A stretch of 39,928 nucleotides of DNA. Origin: Bacteroidaceae bacterium (GTDB lineage Bacteria; Bacteroidota; Bacteroidia; Bacteroidales; Bacteroidaceae). Below the pieces are notes generated by a model, which worked only from the letters and a program-made list of their open reading frames with translations, was not told where the DNA came from and did no database searches. Positions 8,946 through 18,649 of the stretch are shown here, piece after piece. The DNA is taken from assembly GCA_017615125.1 (NCBI GenBank), contig JAGAAS010000018.1:1-39928 (forward strand), given 5' to 3'. The position numbers and the translations under genes were made by a program. Position 1 is the stretch's first letter; every line of letters starts with the position of its first letter.

Positions 8946-10805
8946 TTAATGCCTATCTTCACGCTGGTAAGGGTTGTCATACACGCTCTTGGGGCAGAGC
9001 TCAATGTAGTCGAGCATGAACTCAAGCGAGTTCTGCGTAACGGAACGGAACCGTATGTAATGGTCCTTATCGGGCGTGAGGTACTGCGTAGCCACAATCT
9101 TGCGCAGCAGGTTCTGCTGGCTGCGGGCGAGCGTCTTAGCGCTCGTGAAGCACTGACTGTCAGGCCCCTTCATATATCCGCGGTTATGCATAGCCTTGTC
9201 GTTCTTGTCGTCGGTTTCATCATCTCCTGTGTCGCGCACCCACCCAATCTTCGGATCGTTGTAAGTACCATACGTATTCACCGTCAAGTCAATGGGGATG
9301 CCTTGAGGAATGTCGTCGACATAGATTTGAGTGATTCCGCGCTGCGCCATAGGCACATAGCCGTAGCGAATCTCATACGTACCCTCAGGAACGGGAGGGA
9401 GCTTAAGCGAGAAGTCATAAAGTCCGAAGCCGATAATCTCGTCACCGTACCAGCACCAGTAGTCGGGCTGCTGATACTGATAGATAACGATGGATTCCTG
9501 ATAGAACTTCATGTTGTCGGAATACCCCTCGGGCACCCAATAGCACTGCTTCTCGTCGTTGCGGAAGATGCCGTTTGTGGCAAGCTCGGGCATCAGCGAG
9601 GCAGCATCCACACGGATGCGCGTATTGAGAACCTTCGTCTTCACATCCGTGTCGTAGACGAGAGGACGGTCTATCGTATAGTATACTCCGTTGTTTCCGT
9701 CGTTTCCGTTATTGTCGTGCACGAGGACTCCTTCGACTTGGAAGGAAGTATCCCAACGGCGGTTGATGCGGAGCCCCTTGTAGCGTGTTCCCTGCCCTTT
9801 TTCCACTTTCAGGATAGTTCCCGGGCAGAGGGTTTCGTAGAAGTCCACCGACTCGTACTGCGGCATGATGCTGATGGTTGTCGTTATCTTGCTGGCGTAG
9901 ATAGTGCGGTTGAGGAAATGGTAGGAGACAAATCGGTTGAGGGGGTTTCGCCTGTGGGTGAAGTCATCGTCGTACTTGCCGGCATCGTTGGGGAAGGAGG
10001 CGTCGTAGATCTCCTTCGCGTAGCTGATAAGCGCGGAGAGGCTTGTAATCCCCTTGCTGGCAAACGCTTCGTTCGTCTCGATGAATCCCGTAAACCCGTA
10101 CCGGCGATGCTTGGGGCGGATGCACGTCTCTCCCTGCCGCACGTAGGCGTAGGTGCTCTCGTCGTACACATACGTCTCGTCCATGAATTTCTGCAAGGAG
10201 TCGTCGATATGCGTCAGCTTCATAGCTTCGCAAAACAGGCTCACCGTAGGGTCAAGTTCCATCAGGTCAGGCAATTGTTCCGTCGAAGGAAGCAATACAT
10301 GATCGACAACGTGCACTACGCCGTTTTCCGTCTCATGATCCTTGATGAGGATTTTGGAGTCGCGGTTGACATAGTAGTCGCTCGTAAGCGAATCGATGTA
10401 AACCTGAATGAAACGATCGTTCATGTTTGCTGTGCCGACGACTCCGTTGTCAAGATCCGTTGTGAGATACTCCACCTTGATGACGTGTCCGAAGGCAATC
10501 GTGTCGCAGTCGGCATCGGAGAGCTGTTCAATGCTCGTGTAGCCCTTTTCGCTCATGTAAATCGCGAAAGCCTCGTTGGTAGGCGCGAAACAGGTGTAGG
10601 TGCCGTAGGCAGCCAGGAGCTGCTTCACTCCTGCCCTCTCGAGCACGTAGGCAAAGTCGCTGAACATCTCGGGATTGTTGTCGAGGTAGTCGCTGATCAT
10701 TTCGCCCGTGAAGGTGTAGAAGTTCTCCGTCTTTAGTTCCTCTACGCATCCCGTCAACGCGAAAAGGGAAACGGCAGCAATAAGAGAAGTTATCGTTTTT
10801 TTCAT
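8946..10805 (-). CDS. Fasciclin (FAS1) domain lipoprotein with C-terminal beta-sandwich module (FAS1-B)
   Basis: A 619-residue lipoprotein: signal peptide MKKTITSLIAAVSLFALTGC with lipidated Cys20. Residues about 35-165 are a clear FAS1 domain (GTYTCFAPTNEAFAIYMSEK; ENGVVHVVDHVLLPS). A second, degenerate FAS1 domain spans about 170-390. The C-terminal part (about 400-619) is beta-rich, with LPPVPEGTYEIRYGYVPMAQ, IYVDDIPQG and a closing LDYIELCPKSVY; this pattern is common in carbohydrate-binding-like jelly rolls, but no family can be named. It shares its layout with FAS1-C directly downstream, suggesting an old duplication. It is separated from the upstream SusD gene by 110 nt that contain a dispersed repeat, so differential expression within the operon is possible. 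Confidence 0.85.
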   Translation of the reverse strand: MKKTITSLIAAVSLFALTGCVEELKTENFYTFTGEMISDYLDNNPEMFSDFAYVLERAGVKQLLAAYGTYTCFAPTNEAFAIYMSEKGYTSIEQLSDADCDTIAFGHVIKVEYLTTDLDNGVVGTANMNDRFIQVYIDSLTSDYYVNRDSKILIKDHETENGVVHVVDHVLLPSTEQLPDLMELDPTVSLFCEAMKLTHIDDSLQKFMDETYVYDESTYAYVRQGETCIRPKHRRYGFTGFIETNEAFASKGITSLSALISYAKEIYDASFPNDAGKYDDDFTHRRNPLNRFVSYHFLNRTIYASKITTTISIMPQYESVDFYETLCPGTILKVEKGQGTRYKGLRINRRWDTSFQVEGVLVHDNNGNDGNNGVYYTIDRPLVYDTDVKTKVLNTRIRVDAASLMPELATNGIFRNDEKQCYWVPEGYSDNMKFYQESIVIYQYQQPDYWCWYGDEIIGFGLYDFSLKLPPVPEGTYEIRYGYVPMAQRGITQIYVDDIPQGIPIDLTVNTYGTYNDPKIGWVRDTGDDETDDKNDKAMHNRGYMKGPDSQCFTSAKTLARSQQNLLRKIVATQYLTPDKDHYIRFRSVTQNSLEFMLDYIELCPKSVYDNPYQREDRH

Positions 10806-10820
10806 AAAGAAGAATTATTT

Positions 10821-10903
10821 TTCAAGAAGGGAAAAATTTTTTCGAGAAGGAATCTCGCCGTATGTAGAAAGAATCTCGCCGTATGTAGAAAGAAAAATTT
10901 TCA
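10821..10903. repeat. Dispersed CTCGCCGTATG repeat inside the FAS1/SusCD operon
   Basis: Copy of a repeat seen in several intergenic regions of this window. It has a hairpin CGAGA-AGGAA-TCTCG at about 10843-10857 and two perfect tandem copies of a 21-bp unit (10851-10871 and 10872-10892), followed by AAAAATTTTC. It lies between the first SusD gene and FAS1-B, so it would be part of the operon mRNA. Confidence 0.75.
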
Positions 10904-10915
10904 TAAGAGAAAGCA

Positions 10916-12553
10916 TCAGTTTTTCTTGATTGTCTCGCCTGTGTCATATCCGGGATTCTGCTTGAGCAGCAGGTTCACCTTGAGCTCGTCTTCGTTGATG
11001 GGGAAATAGAGCATATCGGGTTTGATCCACTTGCTCTTAACAGATTCGGGGTAGGTGTATTTTCGCTTTGCCAAGTCGAGCATTGCGCTGTTGTTGCCGT
11101 CTCGTCTTGCCTTTCGCACCAGGTCGAACCAACGCTTTCCTTCAAACATCAGTTCCCGGTGACGTTCGAGCAGCACAAGGCTTGCCATCTTGGGATAAGT
11201 GTTGTAAGAATTGAACTGGAGGGTGTCCTTAGCCGTCTGGCTGACGTTAGCCCGATTATATACGGCGCTCACGAGCTCGAAAGCCTGCCGCAATTCCTTC
11301 TCCCCTGTTTCGTCGAGGAGGCTCTGCTCGGTGAGGGCTTCGGCCTCCATAAGCATGACATCCGTCAGACGGTAATAAATCCAGTTGGAAAGATGAAGGG
11401 AACGGTAGGTGGGAACATCCTGATTGCTAAAGCTTTCAACGACGTATTTACGAATGGGGAAGAAACTCGTACCCCGGGCATTGAAGTTTTCTACCGCGCG
11501 GATATCCGTCTTGGCAAAGATGTCGTTGCCGCTCGTTGCCCCGTCGGCAATGAAGTCGGCGCAGCTGATTGCACCGATATTACTTGGGGATGTTGCTGTG
11601 CCGAAGTAGCCGGGAATGATGTCGTTGGTTTGCTGATCCTTGGTGAACTGCAATTCAAAGATGCTCTCGAAGGAGCTGCCCTTACCGAAAATCTCGTTGT
11701 AAGCCTCGTGCGTCAATGCAACGCTGTTGGTTTTCTGGTTGCCGATGAGAGGATACTTCCCGTCGTACGTCATTCGCTCCTCCTCAGCTTCCTCTATCTT
11801 GGCTTCTATTACCTTATTACAATAGGTGATGCAGTTGGGATAGTCTTCCATCCACAGATAGACGTCGGCAAGGAGGGCTTGCACAGCCAGACGGGTAACC
11901 CGTCCCTTGTTGTACGATTCCTTGCTGTAGCGACGAACGGCATAGCGCTCTGCCTCAAGAAGATCTGTGACAATCTGGTTGAGAACATCGCTTTCGTCGG
12001 CAGCAGGGTGACGATACTGCTCGTTGTCGTCGATAGTAGGATTCAGCACCAGCGGTATGTCGCGGAAGGTGCGGACGAGGTAGAAATAGCATAACGAACG
12101 GATGGTGAGCACCTCGGACTTCATGGCGAGCCACTCGCTCTCGTTGAAGTCAGGGTCTTTCTGCACGACGTCAGGGCCGTAGTAGAGCACCGTGTTGCAA
12201 AGGTTGATAACGTTGTAGAAACTCGACCAACGAGTTACACTATGCGAAGGCTGGAGGTTGCCTTCCAGTATTTCCAGTTCTTCCTCGCTGGTGCCGAGCC
12301 CCCGGACGATGTTGTCGGAACGCATCTCGCCCCACACGAAAGAGAGCTTCACGAAGTCGTAGGAGGCCATAGCGCTGTAGCAGGAGGCTACAACGGCACG
12401 CACATCATCTTCGTTGGTCCAGTAGTTCTCAAGCACTATCTCGTTGAGAGGAAGAATGCCGAGGAAGTCACTGCAGCCCGTCAACAAAGCCGAGAAGACT
12501 ACAGCGCCTGCCAGTTTGCGTAAATATGTTTGTTTCTTTCTCATAGTCGTCAT
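10916..12553 (-). CDS. SusD/RagB-family outer-membrane lipoprotein (first pair)
   Basis: A 545-residue SusD protein starting one base after the stop of its SusC partner; an in-frame ATG at 12544 (MRKKQTYLRK) is an alternative start. The lipobox LLTGC places the lipidated Cys at residue 27. Family marks include DFLGILPLNEIVLENYWTNE near the N-terminus, four TPR-like helical pairs with LTIRSLCYFYLVRTFRDIPL, and the C-terminal ERHRELMFEGKRWFDLVRKA motif, all standard for SusD/RagB. It should act as the extracellular lid of the SusC encoded upstream. The ligand is unknown. Confidence 0.95.
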   Translation of the reverse strand: MTTMRKKQTYLRKLAGAVVFSALLTGCSDFLGILPLNEIVLENYWTNEDDVRAVVASCYSAMASYDFVKLSFVWGEMRSDNIVRGLGTSEEELEILEGNLQPSHSVTRWSSFYNVINLCNTVLYYGPDVVQKDPDFNESEWLAMKSEVLTIRSLCYFYLVRTFRDIPLVLNPTIDDNEQYRHPAADESDVLNQIVTDLLEAERYAVRRYSKESYNKGRVTRLAVQALLADVYLWMEDYPNCITYCNKVIEAKIEEAEEERMTYDGKYPLIGNQKTNSVALTHEAYNEIFGKGSSFESIFELQFTKDQQTNDIIPGYFGTATSPSNIGAISCADFIADGATSGNDIFAKTDIRAVENFNARGTSFFPIRKYVVESFSNQDVPTYRSLHLSNWIYYRLTDVMLMEAEALTEQSLLDETGEKELRQAFELVSAVYNRANVSQTAKDTLQFNSYNTYPKMASLVLLERHRELMFEGKRWFDLVRKARRDGNNSAMLDLAKRKYTYPESVKSKWIKPDMLYFPINEDELKVNLLLKQNPGYDTGETIKKN

Positions 12554-12554
12554 C

Positions 12555-15500
12555 TTAGAAAGTGATACTCATGCTGCAAGTGAAGTAACGGGCTCGGGGC
12601 GTCTGCGAAGCATCAGTACTGAGTCCGTACCCGCCGTAGCCGACTTCGGGATCGACGCCGGAATAGCGAGTCCAGACGGCAAGGTTGTTGCCCGAGAGGG
12701 AGACGTAGGCACTCTTCGCTCCTATGCGTTTCATCAGCTGAGGAGTGAAGTTGTAGGTGATTTGCAGGTAATTGAAGCGGCAGAAGGAGCCGTCCTCAAC
12801 AAATCGGTCGGAGCCCAGGAAATTATATCCCGTATAGTGGAGTGCTCGAGGAATGGTAGTGACGTCACCTTCGGTGCGCCAGCGCCAGTTGACTGCGAAG
12901 CTCTGATTGTTATTGGAGTACATGTTCTCCGCATTCATTTTGGCGATATTGAGGATTTTGCTTCCGTAGCGGTAGTTGAACTGTGCATTCATGGACCATC
13001 GTCCGTAATTGAGCCGGAAGCCGAAGCCTCCAGTCACCTTGGGGTTACAGTTGCCCAGGTAGACAATATCAAGCTCGTTGATGTTGCCGTCGTGATTCAC
13101 ATCGTCGTAGATAGCATCGCCTCCCTTGAAGGTGTAACGGATGTCGTCATAGTCGTACATCATGGGCAACGGCTCGCCCTCCTCGTCGACAATGACATTG
13201 CCTTGAGAGTCGTGAGCAACAGGAGCATTGGGACCACTCACCCCAGGCACCTCCTCAGCGCTATACTCAGAGTACTGATAAACACCCTTGTAGCGAAAGC
13301 CGTAGATGGAGCCGAAAGCATTAGCAACCTGCACGCGGGTAAGATAGGAGCCGTTGGCAAAGTTGAAATCGCTGTTGAGCCCCATAAGCGTCGTTTCATC
13401 CATCTCCACAATCTGGTTGACGTTGTTGCCAAGCGTCAAATTGAACCCGGCACGAAGGTCACCCAACTTTACGACTTGATTGCCATTAATGTTGAGCTCC
13501 CAGCCTTGGTTGCGCATGCTGCCGACATTCTTCCACGAAAGGGACGAGAAGCCGGTACTGGTGGGGATGCCCACATTCTGCATCAGAAGGTCGGAGGTGA
13601 GCTGGTCGTAGACGTTGATATCGGCGGTGATCATGTCGTTGAACAGCCCTATGTCGGTACCGAGATTCCACGTTGTCTTCGTCTCCCACTTGAGATCGGT
13701 AAGCCGGATGCCCGTAGGTCTAACGGAAGGAAGATCCATATACTGCGCTGCGGTTCCATAGCGGCTGAAATGGAGATACTGGGCTCCCGGCTGCTGCCCT
13801 ACCTGTCCGAATCCGGGGCGGAAAGAAAGCATTGAGAGCCAGCCGTTGGACCAGTCCATCCAAGGCTCGTCGCTGATGTTCCAGCGCCCCGAGACAGAGG
13901 GGAAAAAGCCCCAGCGGTTGTCAGCACCGAACTTGGTGGAGCCGTCAAGGCGGGCTGTGAAGAGGATGGCATACTTCGACTTGTAGCTGTAGTGGGCGCT
14001 GTAGGTGAAGTAGATGCTGCGCCACTGGCTGATGGAGGTCCAAATATTGTTGAGCTGTCCCTCAGCGGTAGACGAAGAGATGCCATTTGGAAGGCCCGAA
14101 GTGGTAGTGCCTGAATCGCTGCCGCTACCATCGGTGAGCTCTCCACGGAGCATAGTGGTGAAAAAGTTATCCTCATTGTCGAAATGAGGCGTGAAGGTAA
14201 GAGTGTGACGAGTGGTAAAAGCTCGGTTGCGGGCTCCCGACTGGGTGGAGCTGTTGACAGACGAGTTGTACCAGCTGAGCGTGGACAACTCGCGGGGGTA
14301 ATACATATCAGTATAATCGTTGAACGTGGAGAGAAGCGCCCTCCCGTTGTAACGCAGCTGATGCCCCGACTCGTCGGGACTGAGAAGATCGTATTGTAGC
14401 TCGAACTGGGCGTTGAGCGTATAGGAACGGTACTTGTTGGTTGCCAGCCGAGCTACAGCCACAGGATTGGGGAGGGAGCGCTGATCGGAGAGCTCGCTCG
14501 ACATGCTCTGCAACGTATAGTAATAGTTGTCGGTAAGGGTGCCGTCAGCATTCTCGGCATAAATACCGAGGTTGGGCATTTTCTTGTAGGCTATGCCGAG
14601 CATACCGATATCGCGGTTGCCCTCGCGATAGGGATAGTTCTTATCGTTGTCGGTATAGGTGAGCGAGAAGTCGCTACTTATCTTGATACGATCGCTCACG
14701 TAGTAATCGAGGTTCACACGAGTAGAAAGCCTATCAAGCTGCTGCCCGATGATGGAGCCCGTCTCGTTGTCGTAGCCGCCGCTGACGCGGAAGGTTGCCT
14801 TGTCGCCTCCACCGGTGAGGGAGAGGAAGTGGGAGTGCTTGACACCTGTCTGCTGGACGGCGCGCACCCAATCAGTGTTGTTGTTGAACTGCTGGTATTC
14901 GGAGAAGGAGGGATCGTAGTTGAGCTCCACGATATTAGAAGTCCTATCGCTCTGCTGGGGATTAAAGTAGGCCTCCTTGAGCAGCATGGTGTAGTCGTCG
15001 CCATTGAGCATGCGGATACCCTCGGGCTGGTGGGTGAGGTTGAGGCGGTAGCTATAGGTGACACGCGTCTTTCCCTGACTGCCTCGCTTCGTTTTAATCT
15101 GGATGACGCCATTGGCTCCCTGCGAGCCCCAGGCTGCGGTGGCCGCAGCATCCTTCAGGACGTCTATCTTCTCGATGTCGTCGGGATTGACGCAAAGCAG
15201 CTCGGCAAACTTCTCCTCGTCGGCATTGGCATAGTCGAAATTGTCGTTTCCGGTAGTCTCAAACACATTGCCGTCGACGACAATGAGGGGCTCGGAGTTG
15301 CCGTTGATGGAGCTGACGCCACGCAGACGCATGGTGGTGCCGGAGCCGAGGTTGCCGGAGTTCATCACGATGTCGAGTCCGGCAATACGTCCCTGCAGGG
15401 CTTCGTCAACAGATGTGAAGCCGAGCCCCTCGAATTCGCTCATGCTGAGCGACTGGGCGGCAACGGACATCTCGCGCTGGGGAATGTCGAGTCCTCCGGC

Positions 15501-15854
15501 ATTGCTCTTGCGAACTTCCTGGATGACGACCTCCTCGAGCTGGAGTTCGTCCTTCATTGTGATGTTGAAAACCTTCCTGTCGCCGATGGGCAGGGTAATG
15601 GTGGTATAGCCGATGTAGGAGAACTGCAGCTTGTCGCGGGTGTTCTTGACACGAAGCGAGAATTGTCCGTTGAGGTCGGTTGTGGTAGCCTCAACGATAC
15701 GGTCTGTCTCGTCAATCTCGACAACGTTGACCATCATGAGAGGCTCGACGTCGTCGGAAACCGTTCCGCTGACGATGGTCTGAGCCGAAAGGGGAATGGC
15801 GACGGAGGAAAACGCCAGCAGAAGGATATATGAGAGAATATGTTTTGTCTTCAT
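12555..15854 (-). CDS. SusC/RagA-family TonB-dependent outer-membrane transporter (first pair)
   Basis: A 1099-residue SusC-type receptor. It has a signal peptide ending in LSAQ (about 1-25), a carboxypeptidase-regulatory-like domain (about 26-105), a plug domain (about 130-245; EPLIVVDGNVFE, AAWGSQGANGVIQIKTKRG) and a barrel ending in aromatic SMSITF, as expected for Bam-recognised outer-membrane proteins. It lies 12 nt after the four-FAS1 lipoprotein gene and runs directly into its SusD partner, so the three form the first half of the operon. Compared with the second SusC of the locus it is longer and differs through most of the barrel, suggesting another substrate. Confidence 0.96.
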   Translation of the reverse strand: MKTKHILSYILLLAFSSVAIPLSAQTIVSGTVSDDVEPLMMVNVVEIDETDRIVEATTTDLNGQFSLRVKNTRDKLQFSYIGYTTITLPIGDRKVFNITMKDELQLEEVVIQEVRKSNAGGLDIPQREMSVAAQSLSMSEFEGLGFTSVDEALQGRIAGLDIVMNSGNLGSGTTMRLRGVSSINGNSEPLIVVDGNVFETTGNDNFDYANADEEKFAELLCVNPDDIEKIDVLKDAAATAAWGSQGANGVIQIKTKRGSQGKTRVTYSYRLNLTHQPEGIRMLNGDDYTMLLKEAYFNPQQSDRTSNIVELNYDPSFSEYQQFNNNTDWVRAVQQTGVKHSHFLSLTGGGDKATFRVSGGYDNETGSIIGQQLDRLSTRVNLDYYVSDRIKISSDFSLTYTDNDKNYPYREGNRDIGMLGIAYKKMPNLGIYAENADGTLTDNYYYTLQSMSSELSDQRSLPNPVAVARLATNKYRSYTLNAQFELQYDLLSPDESGHQLRYNGRALLSTFNDYTDMYYPRELSTLSWYNSSVNSSTQSGARNRAFTTRHTLTFTPHFDNEDNFFTTMLRGELTDGSGSDSGTTTSGLPNGISSSTAEGQLNNIWTSISQWRSIYFTYSAHYSYKSKYAILFTARLDGSTKFGADNRWGFFPSVSGRWNISDEPWMDWSNGWLSMLSFRPGFGQVGQQPGAQYLHFSRYGTAAQYMDLPSVRPTGIRLTDLKWETKTTWNLGTDIGLFNDMITADINVYDQLTSDLLMQNVGIPTSTGFSSLSWKNVGSMRNQGWELNINGNQVVKLGDLRAGFNLTLGNNVNQIVEMDETTLMGLNSDFNFANGSYLTRVQVANAFGSIYGFRYKGVYQYSEYSAEEVPGVSGPNAPVAHDSQGNVIVDEEGEPLPMMYDYDDIRYTFKGGDAIYDDVNHDGNINELDIVYLGNCNPKVTGGFGFRLNYGRWSMNAQFNYRYGSKILNIAKMNAENMYSNNNQSFAVNWRWRTEGDVTTIPRALHYTGYNFLGSDRFVEDGSFCRFNYLQITYNFTPQLMKRIGAKSAYVSLSGNNLAVWTRYSGVDPEVGYGGYGLSTDASQTPRARYFTCSMSITF

Positions 15855-15866
15855 GGCTACACGGGT

Positions 15867-18461
15867 TTATTCGAAACGGAGCACGCCGTCGATGGCGTGT
15901 ATGACTGCAAAGGAGGAAGTCTCTATCTGCGTTGACGTGCTGACATCCTTGGTGTTGAACAAATAGTCACGCGCCAGGATGTTGTAAAGAGAAGGATCTT
16001 CCGTCAGCACATGATGACGGACTCCGATAGCATCGGTAACCGAAATCTGGCTGTTATCAGCCTGAACATTCAAGCGGTAGAAATAGAGCGGGATCACCTT
16101 GTCTCCTTCATAGCTCACCTTCATGGCTGCCGTTTCGTAGGAGCCTGAGTTGCTTCCTCCGCCCACATAGACGGAGTTGTCCTGAATGTGGTATTGGACG
16201 AACTTGGTAATGACGGTTGAGAGGGAGTCAATATAATTCTCTTTGACGAACGACTCGTCGAGAAGCCCAAGAGCATCCAGCGAGTCGAGGCGTGCTGCCT
16301 CGCTCTCCACATAGTGCCAGTCGGGCAGGCCTGCGGCGATAGCATCGCGGACAGACTGGTTGTCGGGGACATACACCGTGTAGTGATAGGTATTGAAGGG
16401 CTTCACGGCATAGTCCGTTGTCGAATAGTCCTCGTCGCGGTAGAAGACATTCTCGCTCCCAGCCATCAGACGGAAGAACTCGTAGAAGGGACCCGGGTTC
16501 TCGTCGGTACCGGCATGTTCCCTTATGGCAGCATACACCGACTTTTGCGGAGCCAGCATGAGGATGTCGGTAACGTAGGTCTTGCCGTTGCCCTCCAGCG
16601 AATAGTCGTAGATGTCATCGGCAGGAATAGCGACTCCGCGACGGTTCTCGTACTGATAGCCTCCGAAGAAGTCGAAGCCCCCAACCCCGTCGTCGGGCTG
16701 CACCATGATGGTGCCTTTGCCTTTGGTTAGGTAGAACGTCTTGCCCGTCTTGCAGTTTTCAACCGTGTCGACGATGATGTGATAGTCCATGATGTCGTCG
16801 AGACGGTCTTCTATGATAGCATTTCCGGGAGCAATCTCGCGTTTCTGGTTGCGCCGGAATCCGCCCTCCACATCATATTCATAGACATGAGCACCCACTT
16901 TCCCCGACTTCATGTCGTAGTAGAACTCCCACTCCTCCGGCTCGCCTTGAGCGAAGGAGATGGGGTCAAGGTAGTGCGCAAAGGCCTCGTCGGTGGGTAG
17001 TATGAAGCTGTAGTAGGAGTCCATTGAGCGAAGGTAGGCATAGAAGTTCAGCTGCTCTATGGCCCAGTCGGCAATCTTCATGTTGTCGTTGACTAACGTC
17101 GGGGCGCTGACGGAAATGTAGGCAACTGGGGGATAAACCCTATCGGTGAAATAGACTAAGCCGTTGTTGCAGAGCTGCGTTCCCAGCACGTTGCGCATAT
17201 CCACTCCCATATCTACCTGCCCGTCATTCTTCACCTGATAGAACTTACTGGGCACGCTGGCATCGAAAGACTGCTTCATATGGTTGGAAATCAGGTCGTC
17301 GAGCACTCGGTCGGGCACATTTTCCCAAGTGCCGTAGCGCTCTTTCAGGAACCGCCCGCCGCCTTCGTTCCAGTACAAGTCGAGAACCTCGTTGGTAGGC
17401 ACGAACATAACGCCCATATCCTCTTCCATATCCGTCTGATTGTCGGCTTCGTAGCGGTTCCACCCTGGGTCGAAGCTGAGCAAGCCAAGCGCGAGTGTAT
17501 CGGCAGGCGTATACAAGAACTCCAAGTTGTTCTGCCCTCTTCCGGTGAAGTAGCGCTTCACGAATACCGAGTCGTCGGAGCCTGGGTGAAGGCGCTGATA
17601 GTCAAGCGTTGCCTGCTCGTTGTAGTAAGGGGCGCAGAAACGGTCCATGAGTCTTGCGAACTCGCTCGAAGCCGCATTCTTGTTTACCGCCTCAGCCATA
17701 TTCACAAGGGGCACCGTCAGTTTCTCCAAGCGGTGCACAACACCGTTCTTGCATTTGTTGTTGGCTGAAACGATGCGTACTCCGTTGACAAACACCTCGT
17801 CCTTCGACAGGCGCCGCTGCCCATTGTGGATAACGGCGAAGTCCTCCTCGGTGATGCTGTTGTACCGCATGAACTTGTTGGTAAAGTGCACCATAGGGGA
17901 AGCCGTGTTGTCCTTCATCAGCAGGATGTGTCCCTTTGCCCTCGCATCGTCCCAGAAGTCTGTTGCGGGCATCTCGGAAGGAGTAACCCACGCCACAGAG
18001 TCTTGAACGCTCAGCGCCGTAGTTCGGCGGAGGCATTTGCCTTCGACAGGGCCTTCCACTCGACCGAGCATATCGGTATAGTACACGTTGTTCAGCATGT
18101 TGGAGTTGAGCAACAGCTTCTTCTGAGCCACAGACAGGTCTTCGTACCTTCTGACGTTCCACTCGTTGGACTTGTAAAACTCGCCGAATGCCGAGTCGTT
18201 GACGACGAACAGCGTCTTGCTACCCGTCTTTCTCAGCACCTCGGCATAGTCAAGGTCTTCAATCAGCCGGATGAACTGCGTATAGCAGCCCTCCTCCTGC
18301 AGGTAGTCGTAGATGCTGTTCCCTAGCCACTCGGGTTCCTGTTCGTCCAGAATGTAGTCTTCGTGACAGGCTGTCAGCAGGCTTGTCGCTGCCACACAGA
18401 AGGTCATTGCCCACAGGCTCGTCTGGACTTTCCTCAGTCTTCCTTTCATTGGATTAAGCAA
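15867..18461 (-). CDS. Large fasciclin lipoprotein with about four FAS1 domains (FAS1-A), first gene of operon
   Basis: An 864-residue lipoprotein (alternative start ATG 18449, MKGRLRK). The lipobox LLTAC gives lipidated Cys32. Four FAS1-like units can be followed through the recurring pattern of an N-terminal helix, a late (F/Y)xxP(T/N)(D/N) strand and a closing NG-x-V(H/Y) strand: about 45-255 (TLFVVNDSAFGEFY; CKNGVVHRLEKL), 255-460 (MFVPTNEVLDLYW; CNNGLVYFTDRV), 465-645 (FILPTDEAFAHYL; YVTDILMLAPQK) and 645-864 (YTVYVPDNQSVRDAI; SFAVIHAIDGVLRFE). A promoter stands about 55 nt upstream, so this gene opens the operon. By analogy with other FAS1 proteins it probably binds a surface ligand or matrix component; this is inference. 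Confidence 0.87.
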   Translation of the reverse strand: MLNPMKGRLRKVQTSLWAMTFCVAATSLLTACHEDYILDEQEPEWLGNSIYDYLQEEGCYTQFIRLIEDLDYAEVLRKTGSKTLFVVNDSAFGEFYKSNEWNVRRYEDLSVAQKKLLLNSNMLNNVYYTDMLGRVEGPVEGKCLRRTTALSVQDSVAWVTPSEMPATDFWDDARAKGHILLMKDNTASPMVHFTNKFMRYNSITEEDFAVIHNGQRRLSKDEVFVNGVRIVSANNKCKNGVVHRLEKLTVPLVNMAEAVNKNAASSEFARLMDRFCAPYYNEQATLDYQRLHPGSDDSVFVKRYFTGRGQNNLEFLYTPADTLALGLLSFDPGWNRYEADNQTDMEEDMGVMFVPTNEVLDLYWNEGGGRFLKERYGTWENVPDRVLDDLISNHMKQSFDASVPSKFYQVKNDGQVDMGVDMRNVLGTQLCNNGLVYFTDRVYPPVAYISVSAPTLVNDNMKIADWAIEQLNFYAYLRSMDSYYSFILPTDEAFAHYLDPISFAQGEPEEWEFYYDMKSGKVGAHVYEYDVEGGFRRNQKREIAPGNAIIEDRLDDIMDYHIIVDTVENCKTGKTFYLTKGKGTIMVQPDDGVGGFDFFGGYQYENRRGVAIPADDIYDYSLEGNGKTYVTDILMLAPQKSVYAAIREHAGTDENPGPFYEFFRLMAGSENVFYRDEDYSTTDYAVKPFNTYHYTVYVPDNQSVRDAIAAGLPDWHYVESEAARLDSLDALGLLDESFVKENYIDSLSTVITKFVQYHIQDNSVYVGGGSNSGSYETAAMKVSYEGDKVIPLYFYRLNVQADNSQISVTDAIGVRHHVLTEDPSLYNILARDYLFNTKDVSTSTQIETSSFAVIHAIDGVLRFE

Positions 18462-18514
18462 AAGTATTTTTCTGGTGATTAAATGCTCTTATTCCTTTTT
18501 AAATATAAGGTCTA

Positions 18515-18545
18515 CAAAGGTAATGCTTTCTGCGCGCTTTTGCAA
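18515..18545 (-). promoter_or_regulatory. Promoter of the FAS1/SusCD operon
   Basis: On the minus strand TTG (18543-18545), a 20-nt spacer and TACCTTTG (18515-18522) match the Bacteroidetes sigma-ABfr consensus exactly. Transcription would begin near 18507, giving a leader of 45-60 nt before FAS1-A. No second promoter of this quality was found inside the operon. Confidence 0.75.
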
Positions 18546-18649
18546 CTTTTAACACAGAAAAGTGCAAAAGCCTTTTCGCTTCGGTATTCGTCATCGAAAA
18601 AGAGCCTTCTTGCCGTCATTCGAGAACAGGTTCTGAGCGGGGAAAATTA

